Shown here one piece after another: positions 13,451 through 58,553 of a stretch of DNA of 64,000 nucleotides. The notes below the pieces were generated by a model. That model made no database searches. It saw only the letters and a list, made by a program, of their open reading frames with translations, and was not told the origin of the DNA. This DNA comes from Paralvinella palmiformis (Eukaryota > Annelida > Polychaeta > Terebellida > Alvinellidae): positions 72,001 to 136,000 of the forward strand of contig JAODUP010000909.1 in the NCBI GenBank assembly GCA_025642065.1, given 5' to 3'. Position numbers and translations under genes: made by a program. Each line of letters starts with the position of its first letter. The stretch's first letter is position 1.

Positions 13451-13575
13451 CGATGTTTTACGGCCACTTTTGTGCACACGGTAGGCTAAATGGGCCGAGC
13501 GACCTACAAAGGTAATGAGGCGAAGTCGAAGACGAAACGACCTTCAGATATGCCCACGCCGAGATTCGAACACGG
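13451..13575 (-). mobile_element. SINE family A, copy lacking the tRNA-like 5' part
   Basis: In reverse orientation it starts at the common tail gatgttttacggcc and stops right after gattcgaacacgg, then continues into ttttatc. The A-box half of the tRNA head is absent. The break is at the same point as in the copy at 54346-54477. Confidence 0.82.
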
Positions 13576-14341
13576 TTTTATCAGCTCCCAGGTCATGTGG
13601 TTTCTTGTGTACAATATTGTCAGAAACCAGTAGCATAAAAATGAAGATAATATATAGAATTACGTTTGATGATTTTATGGTGAAAATAATTTGTTTGATC
13701 AAATATATCTATATATTATTTGGGGAATTTGTCAACATTTTAGGTTCACAGTATTGTATACATCGGTAAAAAGATGCATGCACATACCAGGTAAACGATC
13801 TTTGAATACATATCTAAGGAATAATATAAACATCAGTTTTATTCGAATGGGCATTAATGACAGATTCGGCGGGAGGGGTTATCTCAGAAATCATTAATCT
13901 TTTGGTGCAATTTTTCATAACGCTACCTCGGGCATGAAAAAGGTGCACCGAATGACAAATATAAAGAGCAGAGGGACCATCTCACATCTGCTGTTTGTTT
14001 TTCTCATTTCTGAAATGGTGGGTGATTAATATGTGGAACTTGTGTGTGTTTTATGGATATATACGTCATGACGGATTGAATTACGTGACGAGTTTGTTCA
14101 GCAATTCCTATATGGTGGTGGTGGAGTTTAAGCAATTCCTATATGGTGGTGGTGGGGGGGGGTTGTACAGAAAATCACATCAACCTATAGTCTTTATGGA
14201 GTAGCTCCATAGATGAGCTACCACACACGGTTGTAGCTCAAATTGGCGTGTTTCGGGAGTCGCTGCACGGACAAGGAAAATGATGGCAGCGAATAAAGCT
14301 GGAGTTTTATACGAATCGTGTGTATAATAAACCTCCCGAGG

Positions 14342-14446
14342 CAGACATGGGGTCAATTCAATTCCGGAATTGATTATTTTAAAAAATGAATTGGAATTGA
14401 GAAATTTTGAATTGGAATTGACCAAATGGAATTGATCCCATGTCTG
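14342..14446. mobile_element. GGAATT-rich MITE, internally deleted copy
   Basis: Terminal inverted repeats cagacatggggtcaattcaa and its complement ending atcccatgtctg enclose only repeats of ggaattga. At 105 bp this is the shortest copy; the central hairpin block is gone. Confidence 0.8.
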
Positions 14447-15138
14447 CTCCGACGGTATGTCACACCAACAATACACAACGTATCTCCGGACAGAGTTTTT
14501 CAGTAATAGATTTCGATAAAATTTATATCGAGAAACCATTGTAATGTTTCGTTATAATTACGCGAAGCTTTAATAACGGATCTTGACGTACTACCGCCAC
14601 GAAGCACACAATCACCATCAACGGATGCGTAAACGAACGGGTCAAAACAGTTGATCCGCTGTCAAATGTGCCAGCACATAACGGCTTGATGTGTTAATAA
14701 TGTCATTGTTCCGTTATTTTTTGGCGTTACAATGGAAGTTGTTTATAAATTAATCAGCTGACTGGGATGGGGGACGACTGGTGCATTGCGTTTTTTCTTA
14801 TTTTCTGCTTTTCTTTGCTTGCTTGTAATGCGGGGAGAATCCCCATGCTGTCGCGTATTCGGCATGGCCTCTACGTTGGAGTGGTCCAGGAACACCCCCC
14901 CCCCACCACTCACAGGGGAGCAGTACGGAAAGGTGGAGCCGAAATCACACGCGTTGCTTTTTATAGCAACTGCTCATCGAACAGCTGAATTATAGAGGTT
15001 TAAATGATTTTAGGATAAATTCAGTCAAAAAACGTATCTCTAGACAGTGAACGAACGTGGTTGTATAAACACTGCACAGACATGAACAATATGGCGTGTA
15101 ACTATCGTCGGGTATCACAAATTTGTGTGTGTGTGTGG

Positions 15139-15315
15139 TTGATGTTTTACGGCCACCTTTGTGCACATGCTAGGCTAAATGGACCGAGCGACCGCCAAAG
15201 GTAATGAAGCGAAGTCAAAGATGAAACAACCTTCAGATATGCCTACATCGAGATTCGAAAACCGGTGGTAGTGTGATCTGTGGTCTAAGTCTAACACGCT
15301 ACCGCTAGACCACGG
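15139..15315 (-). mobile_element. SINE family A copy inserted in a (GT)n tract
   Basis: Full-length reverse copy flanked on both sides by gtgtgtgtgtggt, which is either the target-site duplication or the split microsatellite. There is a short duplication gtctaa within the head. Confidence 0.85.
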
Positions 15316-17996
15316 TGTGTGTGTGGTCGGCTTTATGGAGTTTAGTTACACAGCAACCTAGGAACTGAATAGACACTACATCTTAAGGATAATCACTGTT
15401 GAATAATCGAGATGATGTATCAGTGATTTCACACACACACACACACACGGAGAGAGAGAGACGAAGAGCATAGATATCATAGTTTGATTTTCTTGCTAAA
15501 CAACAAGACACATTCATTTGACATTGATTTAATGATAACTTACAAAAGAACAATCACTCCCCCATCAGAAACAGCCAACCAACAGCATTCACGTCATACA
15601 CACAATTGACATAAACCTGCCTCAAGAGGGGAAAACCACACGGATCACTGAATGACAAAGATTATTGACAAATCGTAAAAGATAACATGCGAAGCATAGC
15701 TATAATGATTGTTTAGGTAGTAATACTAAATACCACAGTCTCGAGTCTTAAATTCTCCAAGATGTATTGCGAGAGTTTTCCTGTCAGCTTTTCGTTGGCT
15801 TGATAAATGTTCAAGGCACATTTAACATACAATGATGACAGCACTGAGAACAGCCTAATTTATATCCGGTGACTCGTACAGTAATAAACCACGTAAATGT
15901 GTTATTAATTGAGTTTGGTTTCTGTGTGTCTGTCTATATATATCTACACAACATAATAATTATCATCACATATTACAGAAAACGCCATATATAAGGTGGT
16001 GACGACATTAGTGTTGAACTGTCAAAATATTACTAATAGGTTTTCCTACGCAACATTAAAATAACAACCTTTATAGCCAACAATAATACTAACGTACAAC
16101 TAACGTACAACTAACGATGTCCGTGTTAAGACACAATCAAAGAAAATCACATAGAGCCTTACAATACTATTACTAACTACTATACAAGTCTTATTCGATT
16201 ACAATCAACTCGTGATTAAGTGGATTGCTAGACAGGTGAAGCTACAAAAGCTTGACTGATCACAAGTCCGGATCATAGATCGTAATTTCTTAACACATAT
16301 GAGGTATTAATTGGGTGCCATATTTGCGATGCAGCCTATCGACCTTCTGCCCAATCAAAAGTTGACCATACCTTTCCGTATAGTTGGCATACTAATGATA
16401 AATACATCCCAAAAAATAACTGGCAATAACATAAGCAGTGATTCTTTACAGAAAATTGGTACACCCGGTGGTAAATAATGGACATACAGCAACGATATCA
16501 CAGAAACACGCAATAAAAAAATATTCACAGCCTTATGGATGCAACGTTTATACAAAACAAAATGTATTAGCTAGTCTGAATGTACAACCAACTTGATCAG
16601 TCTGATACGTAAATACAAATAAATTAATATAATTTATTTCATGATTTACATATCGGGTCGGTAATAGTTATGATGTAACATCTATATGTTGTGGAAGGTG
16701 AGGTTTGAAGCCTCTTTTTCTCGTTCATTTGATGTCTGCCTGATTGCAGTGCCTCCACCATGCTCGTAAGACTACCATGTACCACAATTGCAATTATCAA
16801 TGGTTATTTAAAGCGGCAATCCTGGATACTATGACATTGGATTAAGATGTCATATATACATAACAACTTCGACTCAATGTACCATTTATACGGAATATTG
16901 TTTTATAAGCACGTCGATTATTTAAAAAAAAAATTCTAGTCACTTGCTTGTTTCGTGTTAATACGGATATCTGTACATGATAAGTCTGAAATAAATATAT
17001 TAAACTGAATGTCATACACAATGGAATACAGCCAAGATTTGTGCTGCACAGCTCTGATGAGAACAAGTGAAATATGGAGGAACGCACATTCCCCAGTTAA
17101 CTGATCCATAAGTCTCGGCCAATTTAAATTTGTCAACACGTAATGCTGGAGTAAACGTTTCATTAAGTATAACTCAGGCCTTCACTTGAACAATTCTGCT
17201 GCATGTAATTGTTTGGAAAATAAAATCACACACAGACACAGTCACACAAAGTATTCTGTTACATAATTAGCAATTATCTCTTCCCAAAGGTATCACTAAC
17301 ACTAAGAAAGTGATAATCGACTTGGTAATCATTAATCCTGATATGGATGTAACAGGTCACTATATAAATATATTAAGTAAACTATATAAACTTAACCTTC
17401 ACACTCATAAAATCCTGGTCACGTTGTGTTAACATGAAAAGGTTTTGATTCGGTGGTCAGTGGTTTGATTCGGCATTTTCACGAATTGGTTAATACCGGC
17501 TGCAGCTGATTATAGCTGAATATGTTATTTGCGAATATTTCATATCCATACATGTGATATATGACCTGTCAACATAAACAAATGGCTCAACATTAAATGG
17601 TCACAGAAAAGGCAGTACTGACAAAATTACAAACAAAATATCTGATTATCACGAAGGACAGAATGGACTGTAACATCAAAGAAGCCGATGGTATGTACAC
17701 GGAATTTCAAAATATACACTGTACACATCTCTGATGTATATTTACATTATTTACAAACTTATGTACAACCCAAAGTGACGGCCTGTGTACAGAATAATGT
17801 TTTGGTAGAAATAATCCAAGAACATGACCAGGTTGAGGATGATGATGATGATGATGAATTAAGATAAGGATCATTTCAAGATTGTGCCACAAGCAGCCCT
17901 TTCGGTGATGAGGCCTGATATAGACTACCGGGTGATGACAGTCTATGGCAGACCATTTGGCAATGACATTCTGATGTGGAAAACTGTTGTTGTCCT
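15316..17996 (-). other. Probable NEDD4 3' UTR and downstream sequence
   Basis: This AT-rich stretch follows the NEDD4 stop on the - strand and has no coding similarity. Antisense AATAAA signals (seen as tttatt on +) occur, for example near 16632, but the cleavage site cannot be fixed. It holds a small triplication of actaacgtacaa at about 16090-16118. Confidence 0.35.
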
Positions 17997-49612
<31,616 letters not shown>

Positions 49613-50150
49613 TTTGTTTAGATTTCCAACTCTAAATGTAGACTGTCAGCTCGGTTTTCCTTAATTCAGCCTTCTAATTTCCATTACCTACTCACTACAT
49701 GTAAATATTAAATCTCGTTTTCGTGAGCGGAATCAGTAAAAAAGTCACGAAAAGAAGAGTTCGGAAAATGGAAGGGGGTAATTCAGTTTCAGATATAAGA
49801 TTTGTTTTAATAGATTAATTCGTTATGTCTGAGTACTGATTAATCACATATATAATTGTATTATGAATTTATTAGTTTGTCTTTTACGTTTTATCTTGCC
49901 AGATATAGTGCGTTGTTAAATAGGAATACAGAAGAAATGATCCCTCTCTTTAACAACCGTATGTTTTTCCTGTTTTATCGCCCATGCACATTGTTAACGC
50001 TTCGAACGCTACTTACATTTCTAGAATAAGGACACTATATACACGTAAGCATTTTAATAAATTGTACAAAATATAGTTATAAATTAACAATAATGTACAT
50101 GCCATTCAAAAACAATATATTGGAAGATTTGTATTTGAAGAATTTCCCTG
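49613..50150. promoter_or_regulatory. Start of the spacer between divergent NEDD4 and coiled-coil genes
   Basis: The NEDD4 start codon lies at 49610-49612 on the - strand and the next gene reads + from about 53465, so at least one promoter must lie in this spacer if the NEDD4 5' UTR is short. No TATA box or CpG cluster stands out, and no transcription start can be assigned from sequence. Confidence 0.3.
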
Positions 50151-50345
50151 CTTAGACCTACTACACCTAGCCTCCTAGGCTAGAGTGGGCTAGACCTAGG
50201 CAGTAAGCTAGTGGCTAGTACTAATATTAATAAGTAATAGTCTAGTAGATCTACTAGTCTAGTAATAGTAGTACTGAGACTGTCCTAGTCATGGCTAGTG
50301 CCTAGACCTAGTATGGCTAGTCCAGAGTCTAGATTTAACCAAGTC
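50150..50345. repeat. CTAG-rich patch
   Basis: Roughly sixteen CTAG tetranucleotides fall in under 200 bp, in overlapping contexts such as cctaggctag, gctagacctagg, agatctactagtctag and gcctagacctag. They are not evenly spaced, so this is not a simple tandem repeat. Function unknown. Confidence 0.6.
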
Positions 50346-50559
50346 GTGTGTGGATTGCCAATTTTCTAAATACTTTGATCACCACAGTCACACTCACAGA
50401 CTAGAATTGAACTCACTTGAAATCTTTACAGGCTCTTGTAGGATATATTCCTTTTCAGCCCACCTTATATCTATAGATAATATGTTGCATTTGCCTTGGG
50501 TATAAGTTCATTTTAAACTTTCATTTTTTGTAGTGGTACAGACAGGGGTGGTTTGACCA

Positions 50560-51661
50560 GTGTCTGTCAAGGCGGTTTTTTAATGTGTTTAGGGTTGAAG
50601 CTGTGACTATTGTCTCTGGTAGGCCATTCCAGCTGTCGACCACTCTGACTAAAAGTGTGCTGTCTTAATGTAGTCCGGCAGTGATTTTTATTTAGTTTCA
50701 GACTATGGGAGCGTGTCTTGCGTTCTTCTGCTAACTGCAATGGGGATGTTTGGGCGCCTCCGTCGTCTAGCGGTAGAGTGCTGGACCACAGATCACTACC
50801 ACCCGTGTTTGAATCCCAACGTCGGCATATCTGAAGATTGTTTTGTCTTTCACTTCTTCTCATTACCTTTGGAAGTTGCTCGGCCCATTTAGCCTACCTT
50901 GTGCACAAAAGTAGCCGTAAAACATCAGTCATCATCAGCAATGGGGATGCTCTTGTGGTGTCTACCATGCCTTTTAGGATCTTATATGTCTCTATCACAT
51001 CTCCCCTATCTCTACGGTAAACTAGACTTGGCAGTTTTAGTTGTTTTAGTCTCTCTGGGTAAGGAAGTTCCGGAAGTAACTTTGGACCCTTTCAAGATGG
51101 TCTATATCCGCTTTCTTGCTTGGGCACCAAACCGTGTTGGCATACTCCAGGTGACCTCTGACCAGTGATTTGTACAGCTGTACCAGAATAGAGAATACCA
51201 AGGTCTTTTTCTTCCACAGCTTGGACTACAAGTGTACTCTGGCCATCGTTCATCATGTACTCTAGCTGCATGTTCTTTCTGCCATAGTGTAGGATCTTAC
51301 ATTTTGATGCATTAAAATTTAGTTGCCATCTGTTGGACCATTGGATCAGCTTATTCAGGTCCCTCTGTAGACCTTCTTGGTCCTTTTTGTTATTTACTGT
51401 CGAGTAAAGCTTTGTGTCATCTGCAAACAACATTGTGAAGTTATCCACTAGTTCCGGCAGGTCGTTTATGTATAAAATAAAGAGGACCGGTCCTAGGACA
51501 CTTCCTTGAGGGATCCCGCTTAGCACTGCCAGGCACTGTGACATACACCCATTTATTGATACCCTTTGTCTATGATTTGTGAGGAAATCAGTCACCCACT
51601 GTAGGATCTTGCCTTTGATTCCATAAGCTTGTAGCTTATTTAACAGTCGACAGTGTGGCAA
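50560..51661 (-). mobile_element. 5'-truncated non-LTR retrotransposon (reverse transcriptase fragment), interrupted by a SINE
   Basis: On the - strand from 51661 the frame codes the later part of a LINE reverse transcriptase: LLNKLQAYGIKGKILQWVTDF, SGIPQGSVLGPVLF, and the catalytic FADDTKLY. Near 51190 there is a deletion and frame change, after which VQLYKSLVRGHLEYANTVWC and LERVQ continue, followed by YRRDRGDVIETYKILKGMV. The element is split at 50749-50937 by a SINE; beyond it the LINE resumes with LAEERKTRSHSLKLNKNHC. It is of the jockey/CR1-like type. The 5' truncation inside the RT domain is typical of target-primed insertion. It is not functional. Confidence 0.88.
50749..50937 (+). 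mobile_element. tRNA-derived SINE (family A) nested inside the LINE
   Basis: The copy begins gggcgcctccgtcgtctagcgg (pol III A box) and has a B box (gtttgaatccc). It ends with the family tail, ...gtagccgtaaaacatcagtcatcatca. It is flanked by a perfect 12-bp target-site duplication, gcaatggggatg, at 50737-50748 and 50938-50949. Removing the insert restores the LINE reading, so the SINE is younger. Confidence 0.92.
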
Positions 51662-53464
51662 TTACATGCACAGTTACATGCAGATACAAATTACAAGGTA
51701 ATTGTAATGGTACTGGCTATGGATACATTTAGAAGCCTAGTCTAAACCAGTTCATAGTGATGTCACCCCTGTGCAACCTTGCCACAAGTAATCTTGCCCC
51801 AGTTCAAGTAACGTTACCTCACTGACATTAAGTGATGTCGCCCTGGTTTGAGTGATCTCGCCCTGGTATTTAACGAATCAATCAATTTATTTCAGAATCT
51901 AAAATTTCATATATATATATGAATTATAATACAGTGAAGTATATAATACACATAACAAATTAATAAATTTAACACATTAATAAACTAAAATGTAAATTTC
52001 AGGGAGAATAAATTTAAAGATTCTGTTATACAATGATGTGACTGGTATTAGAAGCGTATCATCAGTACTTGCATAATATGGTATGGGAATACTCACTGCT
52101 GTACAAGTAGCCAAATGATGTCACCCCTGTTTGAGTGATCTCGCCCCGGTATTTAATAAACTAAAATGTGCACTCATAAATCACACCAGGGAGAATTAAC
52201 TTTATAGATTATGTTATACAATGATGTGACTGATATTAAAAGCATATTATCATATTATCACTAATATTAAGTTAATCTGGTACTAACATGGTCCATGTAT
52301 CAATGGCCCACTGACAACAGAATAGTTAAAATCAGCACACCTTTCATGCTACAAGTATGTATATGGATGGATACCTGCTGTATTTCTTGATATAATTATT
52401 TTGATTCAAAGTTCATGTGAATGGTTATTTCTTGCATATATCTCTATTAAATGATGCATAAGTGTGATCCAATGTAAATGTAAATAGTTATTTGCTGCAT
52501 ATATCTGTATTAAATAATCAACTAATAACTGCCTTGTCTTCAATTATCCCACATCAAATAGTGGGGCTACATCACTCAATAAGTAGGGTGACATTACCTC
52601 AGCAAGATTGCAGTGGGGTGAGGTTGCATTGGGGCGACATCACTTGCTTCTGTCTAAACCTATGGCACCCATTCTGTGCATCACCACATGTGTATGCGTT
52701 AATTTCCAGTTATATGAGTTGTATTTTTAGTCACATATTAGTCTAAAAGTATGGCGTTCTATATAGCCCATCTGCAATATCTTCACATGTGAGCTGTATG
52801 TTTAGTGCTTGGCTCGATTCTATAAATATGGCCTAACTGTTGTGTCTTTAACATACACTGGGGTCTAAAAGTAAGTGAGTTTTTTTTCACTCATACATGT
52901 TGATGTACATAAATTCTGAATCATGCTGCTGTAACTTAGACTTTAAGTTTAAAAGTACTGGTTTAGTAGCTGTCCAACTGATTAAATAATGTAAAGCTGT
53001 AGCCTTCCATAGTAATATGTCAGAATAGTTTTACTAACTGAATGAACAAATGTAAATCATAAGATACAAAATAATACAAACCACAACCCATACTTATACA
53101 TGGAATATATACATACCTCCAAATTATAAATGTGTGTAAATTTTAGTTTTAAACATCAGTTGGTATATAGGCCTATGTAGCCTAGTGACAGTTGTCAAAT
53201 ACACTTTATTAAAGACAGACATCCAGCCCCACCATTTCAGACTTGGTTACCCATCTTTAGTTTTCACTGCATCTGATCATTTATTGATGAATTTTGCATT
53301 GTACCTTGATATGAGGTTGCTTAACCCCTGTACTACGTGCGCCACTGACCTTGATTCTTGTTGAGGATTTTGGCGCTATAGAAGTTTATCATTATTATTG
53401 TATTTAAACAAATTAATTTGTTACACAGAATAATGTATCTAAGATCTATATTTGTTTTCATTAG
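51662..53464. other. Spacer upstream of the coiled-coil gene
   Basis: Beyond the duplication at 51835-52265 this is AT-rich with no recognised gene. The 5' UTR exon(s) of the coiled-coil gene may lie here but cannot be located. Confidence 0.35.
51835..52265. repeat. Direct duplication in the intergenic spacer
   Basis: Copies at about 51835-52060 and 52110-52265 share tttgagtgatctcgccc.ggtattta, aataaactaaaatgt, cagggagaat, gttatacaatgatgtgactg and tatta.aagc. Further copies of the cue gatgtc.cccctg are at 51760 and near 52630. Confidence 0.75.
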
Positions 53465-56400
53465 GGGCACTATCCATGCTACAAGAAGTACCTATGTCAC
53501 TATGAAGAAAGTGAAGTCTTGCCAGAGTTTATCTTCACATACCATGAGCACCTTCACAGCTTGTGAAAACTCCAAACCAACAAACAGTGCTAGTCTTGTG
53601 CAGGCCGAGAGAGAGATTAAGGTATGTATCTTAGCAGCTAGTTTTTGTTTACCTGTTGCTAATCTCCTGGCAGCTAATATTCTGATTTGTATGTATGTGC
53701 TCTGTCACCCCGGAATTTTGTCATCTTTTGCCAGGCCTGTCACTCAGGTTTGGCAGATCAGAGCAAAGGACCAAAATTCACATTTGTGATTGCCATGTGA
53801 CTTAGTTAATTCAGATATAAAGTATTTTCTTTCCCTCCTACACACTCTCTGTGTGTGTGTGTGTGTGTGTGTCTGTGTATTGAGGGTAATTGGCTGAGTT
53901 GCCTGGAGACCTGCACACTCAGCCCCAGTCTTTCATTTTTGCTTTACCTTAATTGTGCTGTGAGAAGCAGTAAATTTCACAGTAGCAGTTCTTATATGGC
54001 TATCTTTGGGATATTTCAAAATGAAGAAGAAATAATTCCAGAAAAAAAGTATGTGTTCAGCCAATGACTGATATTCAGTAATCGTAAAATGTAGCTGTTT
54101 TACAGCCACTTTGTGCACATGATAGGCTAAATGGGCTGAGCAATCTCCAAAGATAGTGAAGGAAAGTGAACAGTGAAACATTCTTCTGAAATAGCCTAGT
54201 TGAGATTTGAACCCAGGTGTTATAGGCGTGTGGTCAACCAAGCTACAAGTTAGGCCATGGAGACATCTCATAAATATGATGTTCGTCGTAAACTTGCAAG
54301 AACTTCAATATAAAACATGAACATATAAAAGCAACTAGTATTTATTTATTGATTAATGTTTTATGACACGTTTGTGCCCATGGTAGGCTAAATGGGCCAT
54401 GCAACCTCCAAAGGTACTGAAGCGAAGTCATAGATGAAACACCCTTCAGATATACCCATGCCAAGATTCTAACATGGTTTTATTTATTATAATTGCATAC
54501 TATAATAATTTATGAACCATAACTGCTGGTTCCCAGCTCCATACACTGTAAAAATTAGCACGACATGGATCTAAATATGAACATAAATATTGGTCAAAAC
54601 CGCTTCACCTTTACTAAATGTTGACCATTTACAGGTCTAGGTATCAGCTGTTTTCCTTAATATTTGAATAAAGCTGATTTTATCACAAATTATTTCAGTT
54701 TATTTACAAAAGAAAGCAAATCTACATGAGAAGAGTGGCCACCATATTTACTCTATTTTCACCAAGAATAAAATAATTAACTCTAATATTGAACCAAATT
54801 AAAGGGTAAATGAATTAAATGTACTTTATATGTTGAATATGTGTATAGGTTTGGTTGTCAGTTGTAATTTATTGTGGTATTGTTTTTAATTGATATATAT
54901 TTATTTGGGTTAAAGTTATTTGTTTAATTTACAGATAATTCATTTGAATGTTAAGAATTAGACCAGTTGCGACATATTAATCTTGTTCCAAAACATAGTA
55001 GGTATTTTAGCAATTATTTTTGAAGTACTAGACCATGGGCAAAACTAAAGAGTGAATAAATAATTATAAAAACACCACTTCTGTGACCTCATAGATTAGA
55101 GCCTGGAATTCATGGTGATGCTGTGTGGGAGGTCAGAGGTTAGAATTATTGCAGTGGCACTATAGTAGGAGGAGATTTTCATCCAACCAGGCAGGCGGCA
55201 AAGTTTTCTCCGCTGAATATGCCATCTAATGAAAATAAAATTGTTTACAATTAATCCTCGTGGTGAAGCTGTAAATTACAGACTATATGCGTCTCCCTCA
55301 TTTCAGTTAGCCAGCCAAGTAAAATAACTGCCATTTTGGCCATTATTATATTATTATTATAGAGAGCAAATATGGTATATATTTTTATGTTCAAATAGCT
55401 GTGTAGTTTTATATGCGTCACATGATATTGTTATTGATAAACGAAACTGGTTGGTATAGGTCAGCATAAATAAATAATGACTTGTCATTACTTCCTCTCC
55501 AAACAGGTTTTAAAAGAAAACAACTTAGAATTGAAAAAAGAGATTACTGAAATCAGGTCAGTCTTATTATATGTTACTTATTGGTCAGCAGAAGAGGTGT
55601 TCTTTATATTTTTGTGGGTATATAGACAATGCTGCTCTCTTGTTTGACCATGCACGCCCGCATGGATGCACACACACACACAGAGAGGCCATCAGAACTA
55701 ACTGTTAGAACACATTGGTATTACAAACACAACTTCAGTAAAGCATCAATCGCCCGAAACACAAAAATCTCAACCCACCATTACTATGTTTGTAAAGCAA
55801 TGAGCTATCTATATATCAATTGTCAAATAGGAAGCTATGACTAATTCATTTGAAGTACATTTAGGTTTATTTTCTTATTATGTTGGGCACTTTCACACCT
55901 GTACAAACATATTAATTCTATTCAATTTTAGGCTTAATCTTTCTTGGCCGTAGTGTTCGACACAAAGCCTGGTTTTGTTTAAATCATAGTTTCTTGTTTA
56001 TATTTAGATTATCCTTTTCTGGATTATTTTAGAAATGTTTTCTTTAATTTTTCTCTAATTGTAATGGTAATTAATTATACATGCAATTATCAGTTTGGAG
56101 TTATAATTGTTGTTTGAATGAAAGTATAACACCTGTGCCAGTGCCTTAAATATATTTATAAAACACACCCCCCCCCCCACACACACACACAGGCCATCAG
56201 AACTAACTGTTAGAACACATTGTTGTAAAATATTGTTCAGTGGGTCATAAAATGTAACATTTGCTAACAGTTAATGAAATTCCTGAATAATAATAATAAT
56301 AATATGTATTGCAATATGTAACTTACAGATTTATCATTTGTCAGTCACCAAGACAAAAAGAATAATAATAAATATTAAACATTAGTGGTATATCATATGA

Positions 56401-56646
56401 GAAAGTGTATGTACAGCACACAATTCAGTTTGCGATAAATCTTTCTGTTTTGTAGATCTGCATATAAACAACTTATAACTGAAAACAGCCATGAGAGTTA
56501 TGATGAAAGAAGGGTGAACTTCCTTAAAGCTCAGATGGTCCAACTTGAGAGACAGGTGATGACTAGAGATGGCCTGATAAATCTCTGTATTATTTCACCA
56601 TGGAATTAGATATAGATATTGTCATGTTTATTTATTACTTCTTGTA

Positions 56647-56715
<69 letters not shown>

Positions 56716-58498
56716 AAGTGAGCTTATGACAAAACAGAAATTGTATAAGGATAAACTTCTTCCTTCCATCTAAATGTTATCATTAAATGTTACACGTATT
56801 TAATATTAAACAGGATCTAGTGATTTAAATTTTATTACTAAGATAAACGATCTTTTAACCTTTTCTTTACGCTATTCACTAACATTATTATGTATTATGA
56901 TGGCTGATTGTAAAATGTTTTCCATTTCTTAGCTGAGTTCAGTTTTTTTATTATCTTATTGTCTGTCAGTTTTTTATATCCTTATTTTAATTACTATTCC
57001 AGATTTTATTGTTAAATGAAGCTCTTAGTTCTAGATCGAGTGTGGTCCTTAATGTTGAGAATTCTTTGATGACGATTGGTGACATCTGCAGGTAATGTGT
57101 ACCCATATGGAATGTTGTAAAATATATGTGTTTGTGTGAACATTTGATATATGTCAAGCTATCCAAGTAAATGTCCTTTTCACTTTTAATTATTTTTTTT
57201 GGATTTGGAGGAAGTGTTATAAGTGGCCTAAAGGTAGTCTCTTTGGCCACATGGGTAAAGTATGATACTATTTACCTATGGCTATGGTAATTCTGTGTGG
57301 GACGTTGCAGGTTCACAGCTCAGCCATGGCACTATAGTAGGGGGAGTTTTTCATTCAACCAGGCAACTGACAAGATTTTCTCCACCGAACATGCCATTTA
57401 TTATAAGTTCTAAATTTATTTAGAATTAGTCCCCGTGGGGAAGCTGTAAATTACAGACCATATGCGTTTCCCTCATTTAAGGTTGCCAGCCACGTTAAAA
57501 ACTGCCATTTCGGTTATTATTATTATAGCTATAGTGTATTTGTTTTATTGTTGGAGGAGGGATGAGTTGACTTGACTTTAATTGGCCAATCATTTCCTTA
57601 CATAATGTCTTCATTTGAGAACACATTTGACTAACCACGTTTGACTAACCACAATGTGACATTCAGTATAGAACCATAATGGTGAATCGAGATACAAGCA
57701 ATTAAAATTATTTTTGGGGCTGAGATGCATACAACGAATGGATGGTTGTGATTGGGTTATGAATGCCAAATGAACAGAAGAAACCATCCACACAAATGCA
57801 TGTTTTTTTCTAATATCCATGTAAACAATTAAATATTCAGTTCTCTAACTTAGATCACCCACTTGATGCTCTGGGTAAATACAGTAATCATTGGTATTAT
57901 TTTGGGTTCTGCACAATACAATCGCTAAAACATTGTTTGAATTTTGGTAAATGATAAAAGAGCCGACGATGTAGGGGTATTTTCTGACAGACCTACTGCA
58001 GAAAGTCAGTGAAACTTCGATCTCTTTTGTTCCAATAATTAGAAGCTGAACATGCCCACGTTATATTGACTTCTGTGGTATACTGAACTGTGTTATGATG
58101 GAGCCGGACTGTATAGACACGAAGTAAGAGGTATTGCTGTGCTGAGTTTTTGGTGATCACTGGACGTACATTTATAGTGCCCTATGTTTCCACAGTGAAT
58201 GCTCTACCAGTTCAGGGTTCAGAATTGACTGTTCGTGTCTTCCTGATCATTGTAAGAGGCAATTAAAAGGAGGAAACACGGAATTATGTTTTCATGCCAA
58301 TTAGCTCAACCCACTCCATTGCGGATGGATGATTCTAAAACAATATTGAGTGGATGAGTGTGTAAGGCTCAAGGTTTTAGTTTAGAATAATGATTTTAGG
58401 CATTAACAGCCCAAATATTTGAGTTATTGTTGTTGTATAATAATATTGTGTACAGTATTGTTGGATGTGTAAGGACTTTGTCTCCTAAATAATGTTTA

Positions 58499-58553
<55 letters not shown>

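Larger units (their letters stand above)
12660..15138. other. Intergenic; SINE and MITE copies, no gene
   Basis: Apart from the SINE at 13451 and the MITE at 14342, there is a 33-bp tandem duplication ending ttcctatatggtggtggtgg at about 14103-14160. Nothing else is supported. Confidence 0.4.

Noticed and set aside
53418..53464. Coding start at 53418 for the coiled-coil gene
   Set aside because: The sequence atttgttttcattag just before 53465 is a strong acceptor, so the upstream codons are probably intronic.
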